A DNA stretch of 64,000 nt, taken from positions 1 to 64,000 of the forward strand of contig CAVPJC010000006.1 in assembly GCA_963705155.1 (NCBI GenBank). Direction: 5' to 3'. Within the stretch, counting starts at the first letter, position 1. Each line of letters opens with the position of its first letter. Source of the stretch: CAVPJC01 sp963705155. Lineage in GTDB: Bacteria > Chloroflexota > Anaerolineae > Anaerolineales > UBA4823. Both the position numbers and the translations under genes were made by a program. Positions 28,125 to 38,095 of this stretch are shown in pieces. The notes beneath the pieces were generated by a model. The model saw only the letters and a program-made list of their open reading frames with translations, was not told the DNA's origin and searched no databases.

Positions 28125-29297
28125 CTAATACTGGCCAAATTCATGGCCTGCTTCAGAAAATGCGCGGATATTTTCGTAGGGGGTGCCGTCAAAGAAGAAA
28201 TCGGTCGTAGACAGGATCCAATTACCGCGCGGCTTCACTTTTTCCAGTAACTGCCGTGTTTTTTCTCTCACCTCGTCCGGGGTGGCTTTCATTAAAAATT
28301 CCACCTGGTCGATATTGCCGCGCAGGATCATATCCGGCCGAATAACACGCAGCGTTTGGTCGAGATCCACATCGCCAAAAGGAGGCGGGGTCAGGTAGCC
28401 CCAGCAGTCAATTTCCATATCGTTATACAGATGCATAATTTTGGCTGCATCCCCGCAGTTGTGGAAAATATTGAAAGCCCCGGCTTCATGGATGGCCTTG
28501 AGCACTCTGTTTTCATATGGACTGACATAGCGGGTGTAATATTTGGGTCCCACACCGCTGCCCGCCAGGTTAGCGCCCACCTCGATGACATCTGCACCGT
28601 TGGCAATCAGCTTGCGGTTGCGCTCGATAACGCGTTCGGTGAAATAATCCATCATCTCATGATAAAAGCCCTCATCGTTGTGAGGGTCCATAAAAACGGT
28701 TTCGAGATTGCGAAATACACGCGCCAGTGTGTTGAATGCGCCGTTTATGCATGTCGCCACCAATCCCTTATCGCCAATGGCGGCTCTGGCGCGGCGCACC
28801 AGGCTGCAGTCCATAAAATCGGCCGGCGGAGAATATTTTCTGAAGATCTCAAAATCCTTCGGGGTCTTGATCAACTGTTCCCCCGGCGCAGATATGCACA
28901 GGTAGGTCGATGTTCTGGCGTAATTCTCCACGTGACGCAGGTCACCCTCCGGGGTGCGGATGGTGACTTCGCGGCGTTTGGTATCGCCATGGCGTTCATC
29001 CTGGATGGTCACATCCCAGTTATCCCAGGAACGCACGACGCTCTTATCGATGGAGGTATCGGCAGCGTACATATCCCAGACCGTGCCGAGGGAATGAAGA
29101 ACATCGAAGCCAAAATAATCACAATATTCGATGAACTTCACAATCGGGTCGAAGTCATCGGGGTTGAAAAAATTATCCATGTCGGGCTGATAACCAAACA
29201 TTTCGTAAACCGCGTTATAGTAAAGAAATGGCGCAATGGGTACACGGTCCACTTGTTCGCCCCGGAAGGTTTTTAAAAGCCTTTCTCTGCCATTCAT
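28125..29297 (-). CDS. URO-D/MtaA-type methyltransferase homologue
   Basis: A 390-residue URO-D superfamily protein beginning MNGRERLLKTFRGEQVDRVP. Putative zinc ligands are H279-N-C281 (FHNCGDA); the C-terminal ligand region reads STTDFFFDGTPYENI instead of the HNIQ of the other paralogues. The reading frame is continuous with the upstream mutarotase. I call it as its own gene because AAAGGA lies 8 bases before this ATG and the length from here equals that of its paralogues. Close to the corrinoid fusion gene, so it could be its partner methyltransferase (MtaA-like half of a two-component system). Confidence 0.78.
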   Translation of the reverse strand: MNGRERLLKTFRGEQVDRVPIAPFLYYNAVYEMFGYQPDMDNFFNPDDFDPIVKFIEYCDYFGFDVLHSLGTVWDMYAADTSIDKSVVRSWDNWDVTIQDERHGDTKRREVTIRTPEGDLRHVENYARTSTYLCISAPGEQLIKTPKDFEIFRKYSPPADFMDCSLVRRARAAIGDKGLVATCINGAFNTLARVFRNLETVFMDPHNDEGFYHEMMDYFTERVIERNRKLIANGADVIEVGANLAGSGVGPKYYTRYVSPYENRVLKAIHEAGAFNIFHNCGDAAKIMHLYNDMEIDCWGYLTPPPFGDVDLDQTLRVIRPDMILRGNIDQVEFLMKATPDEVREKTRQLLEKVKPRGNWILSTTDFFFDGTPYENIRAFSEAGHEFGQY

Positions 29298-30302
29298 CGT
29301 GATATCCTTTCTTAACCTGATCTGGCCAGAATCGCTGGCTTGCTGGAAATCAATCCCGCTTGCCAGTGAAAGATTCAAATGCCAGTCGTAAGTAGATCTG
29401 GCTTTGACCGTAGAATATTCCTTGTGTAATCTGGCTACATCCAGACGATCCAGCGAGGCGGTGGCGGGCTCAAGAAAGACATTGTAAAGATCCTGCCAAC
29501 CGCCCTCATTGGGTAAAATTCCCAAATACGGAACCTTCTCTACCGGAAATGAAAGGAAAAGCGAGAAGTTGCTCGCAGGATACGTCAGCCCGCAGTAACC
29601 CTGCGGCAATTTCCCTTTGATAAAATATTTTTCTGCGTTCTTGACCGATTTTGGCTGCAATTGGCGCAAATCACGTTCCACCCCATCGGCAGTTGTAAAG
29701 CGCGGCCAGGGAAATTCATCACCGTACTTGCCCAGTTGGCCTGAAAAACTCAGGGTGCTGATAATGCTCTCAATGCCCTCCGGCAGCACCAACCTGGCGC
29801 CTTCTTCTAGATAGAGCATCGTATGCGCCGCCCACATGAAATCAAAATCAAAATTCGACAGGTTGGTGAGGCGGTAGTCCAGACGCAAAATATCATCCGC
29901 CGCAAATGATATCCATTTCTCCAGCAGGTAAGGGAAACGCACGCCATGCACATTCATGTAAAGCCGGTCACTCAGAATGGCATGCTCCCAGGGCAGGCTC
30001 CAGACTTCGCCATGATCTGCCAGCGGTATCCCTTGCCAGGGATAGCTCTCATAGAAGCATTTATCGATTGTCGGGAACATATCATCGAAGCCAGAGCATT
30101 CCCCGGCGACATAATCGCCGTCGAAGGGCTGAAGCAAGTACTTTTCAGCGGGACGTTGTACCAGAAGCTCACAGCCCACAGGCTTGTACACAAGGGAAGC
30201 CATCTTTGCGCCGATACCAGGGAGAAACTGGGCGCGGATGGCATCTGACTCGATTGTGATGGCTGGTTGATCTTTATATACAGACGGGGAAATTTTGATC
30301 AT
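29298..30302 (-). CDS. Aldose-1-epimerase-like mutarotase (end fused in frame to next gene)
   Basis: About 335 residues of galactose-mutarotase-like beta-sandwich: AIRAQFLPGIGAKMASLVYK at the start, then repeated beta-strand patterns and KLPQGYCGLTYP, LGILPNEGGWQDLYNVFLEP near the end, as in DUF4432/DUF5107-type epimerases. It would interconvert anomers of an imported sugar. It has no stop before the URO-D gene. A TAA in another frame (29312-29314) sits just ahead of the URO-D ribosome-binding site, so a single missed indel probably hides the true stop. A genuine fusion cannot be excluded. Confidence 0.72.
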
Positions 30303-30317
30303 CACAGCTTTCCTTCC

Positions 30318-32217
30318 CTAATCCTGAAGACCCAGTAGCCTTTTGGCTTCAGCCACGGCTTGCACAGCAGAAGGCGCATACCCATCTGCGCCGATCTGGT
30401 CTGCATATTCCTGGCTGATCGGCGCTCCTCCGATCATCACACGCACATTCCGGCGCATTCCGGCAGCCTCGAGAGCCTGGATGGTATCCTTCATGCCTTT
30501 GAGTGTGGTGGTCAACAACGCTGACATTGCCAGCAGCGGCGCTCCCTGCTCTTTCAACACCTCGACAAACTTCTCGGGAGGCACATCCACCCCCAGATCG
30601 ATCACTTCAAAGCGTGCGCCTTCCAGCATCATGCGCACAAGATTTTTGCCAATATCATGCAGATCGCCTTTTACCGTTCCAAGAACAACCTTACCCAGTG
30701 AACCGCCGCTTGCTCCACCCTCACCGGCCAGCAAAGGCTGGAGCACCGTCATGCCAGCCTGCATGGTTGCACCTGCCATGACCAGCTCGGGCAAGAAAAA
30801 TTCTCCACCTTCATACATTTTGCCCACTTCATCCATACCATCCGCCATTCCCAGGATGATTTCAAATGTCCCCAGGCCGGCATCCAGCGCGGCCTGCACC
30901 GCGCGCTGAACACCCGGACCGTCAAATGCAACCAGGCGTTGGCGAACATCATCAATGGCTGAGGCCTGCGCAGCGTTTAACTGGGATGGCTTCTTTTCTG
31001 TTTTCTCAACCCTCTTGACCTGCACAGCAGCAGGTTTATCTTCTTCCTGAAGTGTTGGCTCTCCTGCCATGCGCCTGGCGATATTGGCGCGCACGCTGAG
31101 GACGATCCTGTTAGCCGTATCGAACGGATCCCAATTGACCGGGATATAGCCTCCCTGGCTGTCCATTCCCGTATTATTGATGACAAAGGTTCCCATCATA
31201 ATCCCGCGAAAATCATCCAGTCCGGCAAACAAATGGGCATAATAATCTTCCACATCCACAGGCGAGGCGTCCTGGATCTGAAATCGTCACCCGGTGATCC
31301 ATGCTTTTGACCAGGTGGGCAAATGCATCGAACTTGCCCAGCGGTGAGTTGTTGATCACTCGCAGGGAACGGATTTGTTTCAGATTATCAATATTCTGAC
31401 CGCCGTTACCGCAATAGTGAACACTGCCTCCACCAAAGGCTTCGAAAATCCGGGAAACTCGCGGCACCACAAATTCATGGTACAGATCCGCCCCCATCAA
31501 GACCATGTCATCATCCGACTCCCAAACCCCGCAGCCGGGAGAAAAGACGCCCTGCAAGCCGTTACTGCTCTCGAGCGGTTCACCAATATGTTCCTTCTGG
31601 ACTTTGACCCACTGGATAAATGCATCGGTGACCATGTCAAACAGATCATGCACCATCTGCGGCTCACTGTACATCCACTGATAGAGCTGGGCTTGCCCGC
31701 ACATCAACCCGATCGTATCCAGCGGACCCTGCATATCTGTCAGACCCACCGGGAGATCGCCGTTCGCGACCACATAATCAATCGCATTCAATACCCGCGG
31801 CATCCAGCCGTCTGTGTTGGGATCAGGCAGCCTTAAACGAGCTATGTCGGATGGCGATTTTATGCACGCCTCAGCCACTGCGGGGTCATCAGCAGGATCA
31901 TCGGGTACACGGATCCTGGCTCCAAAACCAGATGCCAGAACCCCGGTGCCAAACCAGGGCATGAAATATGGCACATAGTCATCGTTGACGCGCCGCAAAT
32001 GCTTTTCATAACCACCCGCCTGGTAGGCAAACATACTTGCCGGGTTGGTGTAATAGTCCACCGGTTTATCGTTGCTGCCAAAAGCGAAATAACATGGGGT
32101 GTTGATGAGAACGGGCACATCTTCGGGTGAATTTACCTGCTCCCGATTGAAAGCCCGCTTGATTTTTAGAATTCGCTGCGATAGATCGAAGCCTCGCCAC
32201 TCTGTAAATTCACTCAT
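30318..32217 (-). CDS. URO-D methyltransferase fused to corrinoid-binding domain (CmuA-like layout; one-base frameshift)
   Basis: Read as one gene of 632 residues. Part 1 (32217 to about 31285) is a URO-D/MtaA-like domain with a zinc motif H267-Y-C269 (VHYCGNG). Part 2 carries the helical cap (FEIILGMADGMDEVGKMYE, FFLPELVMAG) and a Rossmann B12-binding domain with the corrinoid ligand motif DLHDIGKN (His at about 521). In the assembly the frame breaks near 31283; deleting one T of a TTT gives HRVTIQIQDASPVDVEDYY and a length that is exactly a multiple of three. Without the fix it appears as two genes overlapping by about 45 bases. CmuA, the chloromethane methyltransferase, has the same methyltransferase-corrinoid order. 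Here the gene lies in a sugar-uptake operon, so the methyl donor may be a methylated sugar (inference). Confidence 0.82.
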
Positions 32218-32332
32218 TTGAAGACCTCACAATTATTTCTGAAACAAGCCAGACATCTGCCCAGAATCATCCTGGTCAGAGCTGGCACCTACAACTCTGA
32301 CCAGGAAAGGAGTAGTTAATTTGATATTCGAC

Positions 32333-33151
32333 CTAATCTTTCTTTTCGAGGGTCTTTACGTTATCCAGCATATCAGTTTTCTTTTCGCTGACACCCAGGT
32401 ACATGCGTGCACTGGTGCCGCCGTCTACAAACAAAACCTGGCCGGTCACATATTTTGCATCATCCGAAGCAAAGTAGGCAACTGCCGCGCCAACGTCCTC
32501 GGGCATCCCGATGAACCCCACCGGGATTTCATGATCAAACATGTGCACATCATAATTGGGGACGACGCCAAAGAATTTTTCCACGTGAACCGCACCGGGG
32601 GCGACACAATTCACATTGATATGGTATGGCGCAAGCTCCAGGGCCAGCTGCCGGGTCATGGCGTTCAACCCGCCTTTGGTGGTTGCATAGGCGGTGATGT
32701 GCTGGTATGTTTGGATACTGTGTATCGAGCTGATGATGATGATTTTCCCGCCGCCTTGTTTAACCATCTGGCGCGCCGCCGCCTGGCTGCACAGGAAATT
32801 GCCTTTCAGGTTTGTGTCAAGGATCCAATCCCATTGTTCTTCCGTCAAATCCAAAAAATTGACATGCGGGTCGATGCCGGCGTTATTGACGAGAATATCG
32901 ACCCTGCCAAAAGTCTCGATCGTCTTATCGAACATCGCGTTGACTTCGCTGGCTTTGGCAACATCGGCTTTAAAGGTGAATGCCTGCCGTCCGAGTTCCT
33001 TGATCCTGGCGCACATATCTTCTGCGCCGCTGGCACTGTGGGCATAATTCAAAACGACGTGCGCCCCTTCCTGAGCCAGGCGATGGGCAATGCCGATGCC
33101 AATTCCTTTCCCGGCTCCGGTAACGACAGCTACTTTGTCCTGAAGCTTCAT
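32333..33151 (-). CDS. Short-chain dehydrogenase/reductase
   Basis: About 272 residues, start at 33151 where GGAG precedes the ATG. Cofactor motif TGAGKGIGIGIA, NNAG, catalytic Ser in IISSIHS and YATTK (Tyr and Lys). Resembles glucose 1-dehydrogenase/3-oxoacyl reductase-type SDRs and has a C-terminal tail of about 20 residues beyond the usual VDGG end. Encoded between the ABC ATPase and the methyltransferase fusion; oxidising the imported sugar is inferred. Confidence 0.87.
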   Translation of the reverse strand: MKLQDKVAVVTGAGKGIGIGIAHRLAQEGAHVVLNYAHSASGAEDMCARIKELGRQAFTFKADVAKASEVNAMFDKTIETFGRVDILVNNAGIDPHVNFLDLTEEQWDWILDTNLKGNFLCSQAAARQMVKQGGGKIIIISSIHSIQTYQHITAYATTKGGLNAMTRQLALELAPYHINVNCVAPGAVHVEKFFGVVPNYDVHMFDHEIPVGFIGMPEDVGAAVAYFASDDAKYVTGQVLFVDGGTSARMYLGVSEKKTDMLDNVKTLEKKD

Positions 33152-33188
33152 GGTTTTCTCCATAGGGTCTGATAGAGAATTGATCGGG

Positions 33189-34757
33189 TCACACGCGGGC
33201 TGTTACAGCTCCGTTCCCGTTGGTTTTTCCGGCTATATTCGATTGAGTAGCAGCCAGCATGACACGGTGTTCGCTGGCTTCCGCCTTTGCAAACTCATCG
33301 CGGATCTTTCCTCCTGCCAGGACAACAAACCGGTCGCACATGGCGAGCAGCTCCGGCAGCTCAGAAGATACCATGATGATGGAGATCCCCTGGGACGCCA
33401 GGTCTAACATGATGTTGTAGATTTCGTTCTTGGCGCCCACATCTACGCCTTTGGTCGGCTCATCCATCAATAATATTTTCGGTTCACCTAAAAGAACCCG
33501 ACCAATGACAACTTTTTGCTGGTTTCCGCCGCTCAAGTTGACCACCAGGGTTTCAATGGAGGGCGCTCTCACATTCAGTTTATCCACATATTCCTGAGCG
33601 ATTATTTTTTCTTTACCCCGGTTGATCAGGATTGAACGTGAAATTAACTTAAGATTATTGACCGTGATGTTGGGCCGGATGGTGAGTTCAGGAATAATCC
33701 CATCCACTTTGCGGTCTTCGGTCACCAGGGCAATTCCGGCCTGTTTCGCTGCAGAGGTACTGTGCACATGGACTTCCTGACCGTCCACGAATACCTTTTT
33801 ACTGGCGCCCAAACGCCCGTAGATTGCATTCAACACTTCAGAACGCCCGGAACCCACCAACCCGGCGATGCCCAGGATTTCACCTTTGTGTAAAGAGAAG
33901 CTGATATTCTCCACAAGGTTGCGATTGGCGATCGTTGGGTGGGCAATGGTCAGACCTTCAAGGCGAAACACCTCTTCGGCCTGGGAATACACAGTTGGCC
34001 GCGCCGGGTACATATGTTCGATCTTGCGACCCACCATAGCCGAGATAATCGCGTTTTCGTCAAAATCCGCACGCTCAAAGTTGCCAGCCACGCTGCCATC
34101 CCGGAGGACGGTGACGCTGTCAGTAAGCTCAAAGATCTCGGATAGTTTGTGTGTGATAAATACCGAAGTGACGCCTTTATCGCGTAAATTATTCAGGGTC
34201 TTGAATAATACATTGATTTCGGTGAGGGAAAGTGAGGAGGTAGGCTCGTCCAGAATTAATATGCTTGGATTTGTGTACAGCGCCCGGGCGATCATCACTT
34301 CTTGTTTTTGGGCAGCGGTCAGCTTGGAAACGATTTGCCACGGATTGAGATGGATTCCAAGTTCGCGCAGAAATCCTTCCACCCTTTTGGTAAACGAGCG
34401 GAGATCAACAAACGGACTCTTACGGTTGTTCCAACGACCGACAACGATATTCTCTGCGACGGTCAGCTCGGGAATTACACTGATTTCCTGCGGCACCACC
34501 CCGATGCCCTGAAGCAGGGCCGTGTTGGGCGAGCGCAAATCCAAGGTATTTCCATTGAGGATGAGATTCCCATCATAGGTTCCGGTCGGATAATGACCGG
34601 AAAGAATTTTCATCAGCGTGGATTTCCCGGCGCCGTTTTCGCCCACCAGGCCGTGAATGGTGCCCTGCTTCACCTGAAAGGTTACATCGTTTAGGGCTAC
34701 AACACCAGGAAACTTCTTGGTGATGTAATTCATCTCCAGTAAGACTTTTCTTTCCAT
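33189..34757 (-). CDS. Ribose/galactose-type sugar ABC transporter, tandem ATPase
   Basis: A 522-residue double-ABC protein of the RbsA/MglA type. The first half has Walker A GENGAGKST, LTAAQKQEV in the signature position and Walker B ILILDEPTS. The second half has GLVGSGRSE, the signature LSGGNQQKV and ILLMDEPTKGVD. In this family the second site is degenerate, as here. It powers import with the permease at 37.1-38.1 kb and the duplicated binding protein. Confidence 0.93.
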   Translation of the reverse strand: MERKVLLEMNYITKKFPGVVALNDVTFQVKQGTIHGLVGENGAGKSTLMKILSGHYPTGTYDGNLILNGNTLDLRSPNTALLQGIGVVPQEISVIPELTVAENIVVGRWNNRKSPFVDLRSFTKRVEGFLRELGIHLNPWQIVSKLTAAQKQEVMIARALYTNPSILILDEPTSSLSLTEINVLFKTLNNLRDKGVTSVFITHKLSEIFELTDSVTVLRDGSVAGNFERADFDENAIISAMVGRKIEHMYPARPTVYSQAEEVFRLEGLTIAHPTIANRNLVENISFSLHKGEILGIAGLVGSGRSEVLNAIYGRLGASKKVFVDGQEVHVHSTSAAKQAGIALVTEDRKVDGIIPELTIRPNITVNNLKLISRSILINRGKEKIIAQEYVDKLNVRAPSIETLVVNLSGGNQQKVVIGRVLLGEPKILLMDEPTKGVDVGAKNEIYNIMLDLASQGISIIMVSSELPELLAMCDRFVVLAGGKIRDEFAKAEASEHRVMLAATQSNIAGKTNGNGAVTARV

Positions 34758-34821
34758 AGGAACAACCCCAATACCTTTCTAGAAATGGTCCTGGAAACTT
34801 CACGAATTCTTGTGCAGGGAT

Positions 34822-34850
34822 TTGGGGCAGGCGCTGCGCGCCTGCCCCAA
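34822..34850. terminator. Strong hairpin between binding-protein and ATPase genes
   Basis: TTGGGGCAGGCGC-TGC-GCGCCTGCCCCAA, 13-bp perfect arms, 28 bases after the stop of the binding-protein gene in the minus-strand operon. Such hairpins commonly protect the binding-protein mRNA or partly end transcription, giving more binding protein than ATPase. Confidence 0.6.
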
Positions 34851-34877
34851 TTTAATGTAGCAATCTCAGAACTGTAG

Positions 34878-36905
34878 TTACGGTGTGGCAGTAGCGGCAG
34901 CGTTGGCGCCAGCGCCAAGCTTGGCTTCCACATCGTCGTTCAGCTTGTAGTAGGTATCCAGGTCTGCCAGAGTGATGATCGGCGCAACCATCGGGTTGGC
35001 GTACTCAAAAGGCTCGCCCCGGAACAACTTGTCCAGAATGTACACTGCCTCGCGGAACTCCTGGAACAACGGCTGCCCGACCAGGCCGTACACCTTGCCG
35101 GCTTTCACCAGGTCCAGGTTCGGGCGGGTGTAGTCCATGCTGATGATGACGATATCGCCATCCTTGAAACCCGTCTCCTCGGCAGCGCGTGCCCAGGTCG
35201 TCGGGCCAGCACCCGTGGTCGACATCGCTCCCACCATATCCGGGTTCGCTCCGATGATGGCGGCTGCTTTCGCAATCGCCACCGGCGGGTCAAAGCCCTC
35301 TTCCTGCGCCGGCAGAATCTTGAATTCGGGGAATTCCTTGTTCATCACCGACGTGAAGGTCTCGGCTACCGTGTTCTCCACCGAGTTGAAGCTGCCTTCG
35401 GTCACGGCAACCGTGCCGCCCGTCTTGCCGCGCTTGCGCAGCTCGGCGCCCATCGACATCGCCACATCCGTCGCATACCGCACGGTGTCGGCTGCCACCC
35501 AGGCCGTCAGCCCGGGATACTCGCCCTCAGGCTGCGGGAAGTGCGCCGATACCACCGGGATGCCCGCCTTGCCTGCCCGGTCAATCACAGGCTTCAAGGC
35601 CGGGTCGTGTGCAAACGAGACAATCCCGCTCGCATTCTCGGCAATCGCCTGCTCGTACGAACCCGAGAGCTGCGCCATATCGGAGCCGTCTGTCAGCAGC
35701 AGCTTGTATTCGTAGCCCAATTCTTCACAACCGATCACAAACCCCAGCGTCATCAGCCGGATCACAGGGTGCCCCTTCAGGAACCCTACGTTGTACAATA
35801 CTTTGCCTTCGGTGGGATCTGGCACGGGGGTAGCGGCAGCGTTGGCGCCAGCGCCAAGCTTGGCTTCCACATCGTCGTTCAGCTTGTAGTAGGTATCCAG
35901 GTCTGCCAGAGTGATGATCGGCGCAACCATCGGGTTGGCATACTCAAAAGGCTCGCCCCGGAACAACTTGTCCAGAATGTACACTGCCTCGCGGAACTCC
36001 TGGAACAACGGCTGCCCGACCAGGCCGTACACCTTGCCGGCTTTCACCAGGTCCAGGTTCGGGCGGGTGTAGTCCATGCTGATGATGACGATATCGCCAT
36101 CCTTGAAACCCGTCTCCTCGGCAGCGCGTGCCCAGGTCGTCGGGCCAGCACCCGTGGTCGACATCGCTCCCACCATATCCGGGTTCGCTCCGATGATGGC
36201 GGCTGCTTTCGCAATCGCCACCGGCGGGTCAAAGCCCTCTTCCTGCGCCGGCAGAATCTTGAATTCGGGGAATTCCTTGTTCATCACCGACGTGAAGGTC
36301 TCGGCTACCGTGTTCTCCACCGAGTTGAAGCTGCCTTCGGTCACGGCAACCGTGCCGCCCGTCTTGCCGCGCTTGCGCAGCTCGGCGCCCATCGACATCG
36401 CCACATCCGTCGCATACCGCACGGTGTCGGCTGCCACCCAGGCCGTCAGCCCGGGATACTCGCCCTCAGGCTGCGGGAAGTGCGCCGATACCACCGGGAT
36501 GCCCGCCTTGCCTGCCCGGTCAATCACAGGCTTCAAGGCCGGGTCGTGTGCAAACGAGACGATCCCGCTGGCTTTCTCGGCAATCGCCTGCTCGTACGAA
36601 CCCGAGAGCTGCGCCATATCGGAGCCGTCTGTCAGCAGCAGCTTGTATTCGTAGCCCAGCTCTTCACAGCCGATCACAAACCCCAGCGTCATCAGCCGGA
36701 TCACAGGGTGCCCCTTCAGGAACCCTACGTTGTACAGAACTCTGCCTACAGTGGGATCAACCTCAGCGCTTGCCGGCGCCTCGGTTGCTGCCGGAGCAGC
36801 TTCGGTGACCACGGCGGTGGGGGCTGGTTTTGGTGCACAAGACACCAGCATAGCCGCAATCATTACGAGCGCAAACAACTGATATAGAACTTTCCTGGCA
36901 TTCAT
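34878..36905 (-). CDS. Sugar ABC transporter binding lipoprotein with tandem-duplicated binding domain
   Basis: A 675-residue lipoprotein starting at the ATG at 36905 (AAGGAG 9 bases upstream), with a signal peptide and lipobox ending LVSC. After a Pro/Ala linker come two copies of a ~313-residue Peripla_BP_4-type domain, each starting near VLYNVGFLKGHPV and ending in LGAGANAA. The DNA copies (34891-35818 and 35830-36757) are offset by exactly 939 bases and differ at only about a dozen positions, mostly near the start of each domain. Two binding domains in one chain are unusual for a ribose-type importer. A very recent duplication or an assembly artefact are both possible. Confidence 0.85.
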   Translation of the reverse strand: MNARKVLYQLFALVMIAAMLVSCAPKPAPTAVVTEAAPAATEAPASAEVDPTVGRVLYNVGFLKGHPVIRLMTLGFVIGCEELGYEYKLLLTDGSDMAQLSGSYEQAIAEKASGIVSFAHDPALKPVIDRAGKAGIPVVSAHFPQPEGEYPGLTAWVAADTVRYATDVAMSMGAELRKRGKTGGTVAVTEGSFNSVENTVAETFTSVMNKEFPEFKILPAQEEGFDPPVAIAKAAAIIGANPDMVGAMSTTGAGPTTWARAAEETGFKDGDIVIISMDYTRPNLDLVKAGKVYGLVGQPLFQEFREAVYILDKLFRGEPFEYANPMVAPIITLADLDTYYKLNDDVEAKLGAGANAAATPVPDPTEGKVLYNVGFLKGHPVIRLMTLGFVIGCEELGYEYKLLLTDGSDMAQLSGSYEQAIAENASGIVSFAHDPALKPVIDRAGKAGIPVVSAHFPQPEGEYPGLTAWVAADTVRYATDVAMSMGAELRKRGKTGGTVAVTEGSFNSVENTVAETFTSVMNKEFPEFKILPAQEEGFDPPVAIAKAAAIIGANPDMVGAMSTTGAGPTTWARAAEETGFKDGDIVIISMDYTRPNLDLVKAGKVYGLVGQPLFQEFREAVYILDKLFRGEPFEYANPMVAPIITLADLDTYYKLNDDVEAKLGAGANAAATATP
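34891..36757. repeat. Direct tandem repeat, two ~928-bp copies offset by 939 bp
   Basis: Copy A spans 34891-35818 and copy B 35830-36757, separated by about 11 bases. Differences are few and cluster toward the right-hand end of each copy; long stretches are identical. In frame within the binding-protein gene. Confidence 0.9.
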
Positions 36906-37075
36906 TCTTCTTTTCTCCTTTAGAAATTTGACTGAACGCAACTCTATCTTCTTCTTAGGTGGGCAGTAGCCAAATCTTGTGTAAATAGTGTTTTTCGTTT
37001 CGAATGCCTCCTTATGGGTATCCTCAGTTGTTTGCCAGTACAAGAAGACCTGATTTGATTTACCAAGTGAGTAAA

Positions 37076-38095
37076 TCAGGCTGAGGTCGCTTTGGCCTTT
37101 CGACGGATCAGATCGATAAACACCGCCACGATCATAATTGCGCCAATGGCAACAGTCTGCCAGTAGGGGTCAACATTGATGACGATCAGGCCGTTGTTGA
37201 CCACCTGCATGATCAATAACCCGATCACGGCTCCGGCAATCGTGCCCGAACCACCCCACAGGCTGACGCCGCCAATGACGACACCGGCGATTACATTCAG
37301 TTCCCAGCCCATGCCGATGGTTGGCTGACCGGTGATAATGCGCGCCATCAGTAGCATGCCTGCCAGGCCAGCCATCATCCCCACCAGAACAAACCCGGAC
37401 GCTTTGATGAAGGTCACGTTGATGCCTGCCAGGTTGGCGACTTCTTTGTTTCCGCCAACCGCATACAATTTTCTTCCGTGAACCGTGCGGCGTAAGACCT
37501 GGTCAAAAATTACAGCCAACCCGATAAAGATAAAAAAGCTCCAGGAGATGTTCCAGGGCTGCGCAACGCCAAACTCGTTGACCGGTTCGGGAAGCGGATA
37601 GATGGAGTAGCCTTTTGAGATCAGATAGTTCAGGCCTTTGGCGATATTCAACATACCCAGCGTGGCGATAAAGGCCGGTACACCCATCTTAAGAACCACA
37701 AAAGCGTTGACCAGCCCGACGGCAGCTCCGGTCAGGAGACCGCCCATGACAGCAGGGAAAATCCCCCAGCCCCAGTTGACCATCAAGAAGCTGCACACGA
37801 TGGCGCACAATCCGGCCGTAGAGCCAACCGAAAGGTCGAATTCGCCCGAGACCATCAAAAAAACCTGGCCCAGGGCGATAACGCCAATGAACGACATGGC
37901 CCGCAGCATGGTTGAGATGTTATTGGGGGAAAGGAAAATCGGGTTCAGGTAATAAAACAGGAGGACAAATCCCAACAATGGGATCAACACGCCAATTTCA
38001 GGGATCGCAATAAGCCTTCGGAAGAAATTACCTCTACTTGCGGATGTTTTCATTTCAACGGGTGTCTCAAGCGAAGTTTCTTCCATAAATTCCAT
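37076..38095 (-). CDS. Ribose-type sugar ABC transporter permease
   Basis: A 339-residue multi-spanning permease of the RbsC family. Characteristic segments are GEFDLSVGSTAGL, GVPAFIATLGMLNIAKGL, VGGNKEVANLAGI and GGVSLWGGSGTIAGAVIG. First gene of the long minus-strand operon; the order permease, binding protein, ATPase is followed by SDR, methyltransferase fusion, mutarotase, URO-D, 2-hydroxyacid dehydrogenase and FAH protein. Confidence 0.93.
   Translation of the reverse strand: MEFMEETSLETPVEMKTSASRGNFFRRLIAIPEIGVLIPLLGFVLLFYYLNPIFLSPNNISTMLRAMSFIGVIALGQVFLMVSGEFDLSVGSTAGLCAIVCSFLMVNWGWGIFPAVMGGLLTGAAVGLVNAFVVLKMGVPAFIATLGMLNIAKGLNYLISKGYSIYPLPEPVNEFGVAQPWNISWSFFIFIGLAVIFDQVLRRTVHGRKLYAVGGNKEVANLAGINVTFIKASGFVLVGMMAGLAGMLLMARIITGQPTIGMGWELNVIAGVVIGGVSLWGGSGTIAGAVIGLLIMQVVNNGLIVINVDPYWQTVAIGAIMIVAVFIDLIRRKAKATSA

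Noticed and set aside
35541..36887. A 448-residue open frame on the plus strand opposite the duplicated binding protein
   Set aside because: It is the antisense of a clear ABC receptor gene, Arg/His-rich, and contains the same internal repeat only because the receptor does.
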